DNA of 64,000 nucleotides from Atopomonas sediminilitoris (GTDB taxonomy: Bacteria > Pseudomonadota > Gammaproteobacteria > Pseudomonadales > Pseudomonadaceae), in assembly GCF_022601735.1 (NCBI RefSeq), contig NZ_JAKUMM010000010.1, forward strand, positions 1-64,000. The letters are read 5' to 3'. The stretch's first letter is position 1; every line of letters starts with the position of its first letter. Under the pieces are notes generated by a model, which saw only the letters and a program-made list of their open reading frames with translations, was not told the DNA's origin and made no database searches. The position numbers and the translations under genes are program-made. This document shows positions 61,001-64,000 of this stretch, one piece after another.

Positions 61001-63087
61001 GCGTTGACAATGTAAAGGCTGTTACCGACGTCATCATTCTTAGGCACGTTTGTGCCAATTTTATCTTGATCAAGATCGTAGCCGCCGGTGAAAACCAAGA
61101 CTTGTTGCTCGGCGCCGCTAGTTAATTTGATCTTTGCTACTTTTGCGGCTGAGAAGGTGTTGCCTAGCTTTTCAAAGCCCGGGGTGGCCACCGAGCTGTC
61201 ATTGGTGAAACTTCCATCCGCTTGTTTGTTCTGTTGCGGGCCTTTGATAACCCACTTAAGTTTTGGGCTGCTGATGTCGGCAAGATCAAATGCGTAATAG
61301 TTGCTACCGCCGCGGCGCATACCAACATATAGATTAGCTTTGGTTAAAGTGCGAGTGCGGTCGGTCGTGTATTCAGTGGTATTTGTGCCAGTGTAATCGG
61401 CTGCAATAGTGATTTTGCCGTCTAAGCCATAAGCTTTATTGCTAGAGCCTGTGCGGTTTTCGTAATAAGCGCCAGGGTTTTTTAATAGGTCTTTAGGGAT
61501 AATGGCGAATTTCTCTGAGCCATCAGTCGGGTCGATGGCGTGTAAGTAGCCTTCGTTGGTGCCAAAGAACATATAGAGCTTTTCTTTGGATGACACAGAG
61601 GTTTCTGCTTCGCGATTTAAGTAATCGTCGACTTTGTACGCCACCAACAATGGTTCGCTGTGCAGTACGTCACCAATGGCTAGGCGGTTGCTGCCGTCAG
61701 GATTAATGCCTTTGGCCCATTTCACGTAATTTTGGCGAGTAGCGTTGTTGCTCGCGCCAAACAGTGAGTTGTTTCCATTGCTATCCAACGAGGACAGGGG
61801 AACTAATGATGTGGTGCCCGTTACTCCGCTGCTGGCTGTGGGTGTGGGCTCAGTGCCGCTCCAAGTTAATATGTTGCGCGAATTGGGCGATGTCAGCAAT
61901 GCGGCGACGCCGCCTTTGGCAATGTCTTTGCCGTCGAGCGTGGACCAGTAGCTAGAAGCATTGTCATTAAAGAAGCCCGTACTTGCGTCAATGGCGTTGT
62001 TGCCGTTTTTATCAGCAATAATACGCGCGCCATTACTGTCGGTAGCTAGTTTGTAACGCTTAACGTTGCCCGGCCAGCGTGCGCCTTCAGCTGGGCGGAA
62101 TAAGGCGTAATAGAGGTCGTCGCGATAACCTAGGTTGTTAAAGGCGCTAACAGCAACGCTGGGGGCGGTAAACGTGGTGTTGGCGGCGGTGATGTCGGTA
62201 ACAATGGCTTTCAGTGCATCCGTTAGGCCGGATACGTTGCTTGAGGTGTAATACTTGCCGCCGCTGATTTCAGCTGAGTTTTTAAGTAGAGGTAAGTCAA
62301 TGGCAAAGCCTACGAAATGTGAAGTGACGGTTTGCTTGCGGCTAGTGGGGTCGTCAAAGCTGGGGTTAGGGAACAAGTCTTGATTGCCCATGTACTCGGC
62401 TAAGTTAGGCAGGCATGCGCCGTTCCCTGTGCCGCAGCTTGTATAGGTCGTGTTGGCGTTTTTTGTTAATGAAAGTATTTCGCTTCTACTGCTGGTGTCT
62501 TTAGTAGGTTCGCCGTCAGTGATGTAGATGATGTGTGATTGCTGGCAGCTATGTTCAACCGGAGAAATATATTTGCCGCCAGATTTCGAAGAATTAATGC
62601 TTAGCGTGTTACCGTATTTGGGCGCTTGGCCTGTCATGTACAGGTAAGCTTCGTGGTAGGTTTCTGATAAGGGTGTCCAGTCAACAGCGGGAATGTTGTT
62701 GACGATAGTTTTAACGGATGTGGCACTACTGCTTGTTAGGCGAGTGACGGGATATAAGATATGTCCGCCTTCTTCGTTGTTGTTGTTGTAGCCACGAAAG
62801 CGCATGATGCCAATATTGACATCTTCCTTAGCTTTAAGTTCGTCGATGAGGTTGTTCACGACGTTCTTCATTACGGTGTTTCTGGTCTGGTTCGTGCCTG
62901 CCACTTTGCTGTCCATGGAGCCAGATGAATCCAAGATAAATAAAATATTTGGCCGCACTTGTTGGTCGGCGGGCAGGTCTTTGGGTACGTAAATTTCAGT
63001 GTCGTCAGCTAGCGCAGTGTGAAACGTTAAGCTGGTATATAAGCAGGCGCTGATGGCCATGGCGAGTTTATTCATTTTCATGGTCAT
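58057..63087 (-). CDS. pilY1: PilY1-like pilus tip adhesin with a large inserted coiled-coil-like region
   Basis: The 1676-residue product has a signal peptide (about residues 1-27), then a vWA-like domain with MIDAS D53-S-S-G-S57. A PilY1 beta-propeller has calcium loop D732-I-D-G-D-G-L-L-D740. At about residue 858, after DLVDVSSV, the propeller is interrupted by about 685 residues rich in Ala, Thr and Asp. Much of this follows heptad-like repeats (TALxxAN type) and includes a collagen-like tract at 1370-1383. The propeller resumes at about residue 1545 (KSSKGFYLRLPKGEKVL). Without the insert the protein is about 990 residues, near normal. PilY1 is a tip adhesin and mechanosensor that helps initiate pili. 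Confidence 0.88.
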   Translation of the reverse strand: MTMKMNKLAMAISACLYTSLTFHTALADDTEIYVPKDLPADQQVRPNILFILDSSGSMDSKVAGTNQTRNTVMKNVVNNLIDELKAKEDVNIGIMRFRGYNNNNEEGGHILYPVTRLTSSSATSVKTIVNNIPAVDWTPLSETYHEAYLYMTGQAPKYGNTLSINSSKSGGKYISPVEHSCQQSHIIYITDGEPTKDTSSRSEILSLTKNANTTYTSCGTGNGACLPNLAEYMGNQDLFPNPSFDDPTSRKQTVTSHFVGFAIDLPLLKNSAEISGGKYYTSSNVSGLTDALKAIVTDITAANTTFTAPSVAVSAFNNLGYRDDLYYALFRPAEGARWPGNVKRYKLATDSNGARIIADKNGNNAIDASTGFFNDNASSYWSTLDGKDIAKGGVAALLTSPNSRNILTWSGTEPTPTASSGVTGTTSLVPLSSLDSNGNNSLFGASNNATRQNYVKWAKGINPDGSNRLAIGDVLHSEPLLVAYKVDDYLNREAETSVSSKEKLYMFFGTNEGYLHAIDPTDGSEKFAIIPKDLLKNPGAYYENRTGSSNKAYGLDGKITIAADYTGTNTTEYTTDRTRTLTKANLYVGMRRGGSNYYAFDLADISSPKLKWVIKGPQQNKQADGSFTNDSSVATPGFEKLGNTFSAAKVAKIKLTSGAEQQVLVFTGGYDLDQDKIGTNVPKNDDVGNSLYIVNADTGQLIWRAGNTGDSTANLKVANMTNSMAADPTLVDIDGDGLLDIIYASDMRGQVFRFDINNTGTGSTFDGARIAQLGGVDAAHNRRFFTSPDVALIRERGGATYFTISIGSGFRESPLNTDTNDRFYVLRDPFVNTKPSTTAPSTYPNISESDLVDVSSVNLTDSQATTVLADIKVKEDAMTALNDALATARANLDAYKVSSGFQAKQDAANLNKTLANDKQRSMDDITSTQPYIEQHAPNTKAQSDYQALIRDTHAALQGVEAAYQAAKSLDDSADSAALTSAATSAQGELTTASNNYNAAKLISDADAADFASKDNTATNAETAATAAEALAATKLTEQQTAQQNYDDAVADVPGKTAAKTAADSAHATAFTNHGNAVSAQGSAVTAKDNAVSDLTSKTTTRDTAQTNLNTAIADLALNPTDPTLIAAKDSAQATFDAAEAAYNAAVIVRDNAVTALDTANSDLTAANSALATAAAAQTAANIALTAATALVATTNTALGTANTALASANTAATAARNQATADRGIANTAQGVATASATTTAAKLQLKTDAQTAYDNAVAARDKAVTDDAAASAMLSLRDKLALEVESLTALRDAADAKWKVVTDLEDALIAAKNDPNFDSDLIPGMETTLSTARTTYAAEQAVIDRAAINANSTSIQALLAQINSALNAGATGPTGPTGPTGPDATAIAAALVTPLADLKAALGFSGTATKTAAELLAIDEATKATELANLATNQASVVATLIQLATDRDAYLTLATGYQTDADTIAAVLYTSGLLTSQQFSDATAAAAPEALTVFAAYQYLVDLAIKNAEDPVTGLPALRTQINNLYTQLTPGNSYTPNTALLKSSKGFYLRLPKGEKVLSTSVSFGGAVLFTTFSPRGQTTSTCGSDVGVGRLYAMSLRDASAVFTQTINGTKTPVRSFDLTRSGIPPSPAVVLGQDKPAIIVGSESLDLTCVDANNALCSNQSAADPLYWREN
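58939..58980 (-). repeat. Collagen-like 9-nt tandem repeat inside pilY1
   Basis: Four consecutive near-copies of GGACCTGTA (plus strand) encode the protein unit Gly-Pro-Thr repeated (residues 1370-1383, GATGPTGPTGPTGP). The repeats are almost identical in DNA, so length change by slippage is possible. Confidence 0.75.
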
Positions 63088-63092
63088 GCCCC

Positions 63093-63419
63093 TTATTCCA
63101 AATCAAGGCTAATGATGCGGTCTGGCTGTGCTGTATTGCTTTGCACTAAACCGGCCCAGTCAACTTTAAGTTTCAATTCTTCGATCAAAGCAGGCTGCCC
63201 TTGCAGGCGCAGTGTTGTGTTTTGGTCAAATGTCATCACGTGGGGCTGGCATTGCTCGCAGGTAAAGACGTGTGCCCGGCCCAAGTTATTACCGCTCGGT
63301 GCCCACAGCACCATGATGCGTTCTGCTTCGGTGAATACTTCTAAGTTTTCTTCGGCCTGGCTTTGCAGTGCAGTCAATGTCAGTGCTGAAGCCAGTGCAG
63401 TGATGATGATTGTTTTCAT
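63093..63419 (-). CDS. Small exported protein between pilX and pilY1
   Basis: The 108-residue protein has a clear signal peptide (MKTIIITALASALTLTALQSQA). The mature part has an LGRAHVFTCEQCQPHVMTFD segment with a CxxC pair. ATG 63419 has GAGG upstream; ATG 63431 overlaps the pilX stop and is the alternative. In P. aeruginosa the small pilY2 gene lies between pilY1 and pilE, where nothing lies here, so this may be its positional counterpart, though I see no clear similarity that proves it. A Cys pair suggests redox or metal binding in the periplasm. Confidence 0.7.
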   Translation of the reverse strand: MKTIIITALASALTLTALQSQAEENLEVFTEAERIMVLWAPSGNNLGRAHVFTCEQCQPHVMTFDQNTTLRLQGQPALIEELKLKVDWAGLVQSNTAQPDRIISLDLE

Positions 63420-63427
63420 GATAGGCC

Positions 63428-63931
63428 TCATTTGCTCAGGGCTAAGTCAAAACCTTGGCTCTGCCAAGATCTGCTGTTACCGGCAGCGGCGGTTGAATTG
63501 AGTTCAAAGGTGTAACAAGTGAATTTTTCTACGCTGGATTCCGGGCACACGGAGGTTTTTAAAAACCTCACAGAGCTGTTGATTGTGTTTAGCGTGTTTG
63601 AAACCTTTGCTGTTAAGGCTTGGTTCTTTCTCGTTGTGTTGGGCAGCATGGCGGCTGTTGGGTCAGCTGCTTTTTCAGCATCTGTCGGTAGGGGTTGCGC
63701 CATGGCTTTTTGTAAAGTGTCAATCGCGCTGAGACTGGTATTAATGCTGAGCAATTGCGCACGCAATTCGCTGTTGGCGACTTGGAAGTTGTGGCCTTTG
63801 ATGAGCGAGTTGCCTGTGAGCTTCTCTTCTAGATTGGCAAAGCGCATCGCAGTCACGCCGGCGATGGTCATTACCACCAAAAATATCAGAGCAACGATCA
63901 GTGCTGCGCCTTGCTGAGTGTGGTTTTTCAT
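63428..63931 (-). CDS. pilX: Type IV pilus minor pilin assembly protein PilX
   Basis: The 167-residue protein has the PilX-type N-terminus: QQGAALIVALIFLVVMTIAGVTAMRFANLEEKLTGN, where GAALIVAL and the later EEK are key. The rest is variable and ends with Cys-containing strands, then the ELNSTAAAGNSRSWQSQGF tail. PilX helps prime pilus assembly with the other minor pilins. It lies between pilW (9 nt upstream) and the small exported protein. Its stop overlaps a possible start of the latter. Confidence 0.85.
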   Translation of the reverse strand: MKNHTQQGAALIVALIFLVVMTIAGVTAMRFANLEEKLTGNSLIKGHNFQVANSELRAQLLSINTSLSAIDTLQKAMAQPLPTDAEKAADPTAAMLPNTTRKNQALTAKVSNTLNTINSSVRFLKTSVCPESSVEKFTCYTFELNSTAAAGNSRSWQSQGFDLALSK

Positions 63932-63939
63932 AAGGGTGC

Positions 63940-64000
63940 CTAGATGTTTTTAAGCTGAATGGTGGTGGAGAAGATCTGTCGAGCAAGCCCGTCGTTGCCT
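63940..64000 (-). CDS. pilW: PilW C-terminal end (partial, runs off the window)
   Basis: The last 61 nt on the minus strand read NDGLARQIFSTTIQLKNI and then TAG (63942-63940). This resembles the common PilW ending (DG-R-x-x-FSTTV-x-L-x-N). The stop is 9 nt upstream of pilX, where PilW sits in the Pseudomonas minor-pilin operon. Most of the gene is outside the window. Confidence 0.7.
   Translation of the reverse strand, partial: GNDGLARQIFSTTIQLKNI

Noticed and set aside
63741..63986. Possible minus-strand gene overlapping pilX and the window edge
   Set aside because: It lies in another frame over pilX and the PilW end. The PilW ending fits a known family tail and pilX has the family N-terminus.

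Overview
The window reads as chromosomal DNA of a Pseudomonas-like gammaproteobacterium (Pseudomonadaceae or a close relative). The main evidence is gene order, compared from memory. The block proA-nadD-rsfS-rlmH-PBP2-rodA-mltB-rlpA-dacA-DUF493-lipB-lipA (21.4-32.4 kb) matches P. aeruginosa PA4007-PA3996. The block small Fur-box gene-ispB-rplU-rpmA-obgE-proB-creA-rpsT-murJ-ribF-ileS-lspA-fkpB-ispH-pilE-pilY1-pilX-pilW (44.5-64.0 kb) matches PA4570-PA4552. An AsrA/PA0779-type Lon-like protease lies at 34.8-37.3 kb. I see no tRNA, rRNA, CRISPR array or complete mobile element.

Layout. 0-21 kb is accessory and housekeeping DNA: a truncated Crp-type regulator at the left edge; a class II aldolase / alpha-beta hydrolase / DUF1569 operon; DUF2214, GAF-GGDEF and MATE genes; a TetR gene divergent from a hotdog-fold gene, with a double palindrome between them; a BaeSR-like two-component system followed by a Pro-rich small protein and an EF-hand lipoprotein; a CTP-synthase-like amidotransferase; a truncated haemoglobin; rlmG; mscL; a DUF465 gene under a predicted Anr/FNR promoter; MaoC, CidA/LrgA-LrgB and Lon-N genes; a DedA-type membrane protein; a methyltransferase; an alpha/beta hydrolase with a PilZ-like tail; and an SdiA-regulated-type protein. 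21-32 kb is the cell-elongation and lipoate block. 32-44 kb holds cmoM, a MazG-type phosphohydrolase, ppa, a DksA-like gene, the Lon-like protease, a small gene flanked by two identical DnaA-box repeats, an FKBP isomerase, and a TetR-controlled redox operon (CrtI-like flavoprotein, [2Fe-2S] reductase, DUF2855). 44-57.6 kb is the isoprenoid, ribosomal protein, GTPase, proline, lipid II flippase, flavin, Ile-tRNA synthetase and signal peptidase block. 57.6-64 kb is the minor-pilin operon, read on the minus strand.

The most unusual object is PilY1 (58057-63087). It has a normal N-terminal vWA domain and C-terminal beta-propeller, but about 685 residues of Ala/Thr/Asp-rich heptad-like sequence with a short collagen-like Gly-Pro-Thr tract are inserted into the propeller. 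Other leads are two TetR operator pairs, an ideally spaced Anr-type promoter before a Cys-tailed DUF465 protein, the three-gene redox cassette, the hydrolase-PilZ-like fusion, and several family proteins with substituted active-site residues. Promoter, operator and domain calls are made by reading the sequence. No searches or structure predictions were run.
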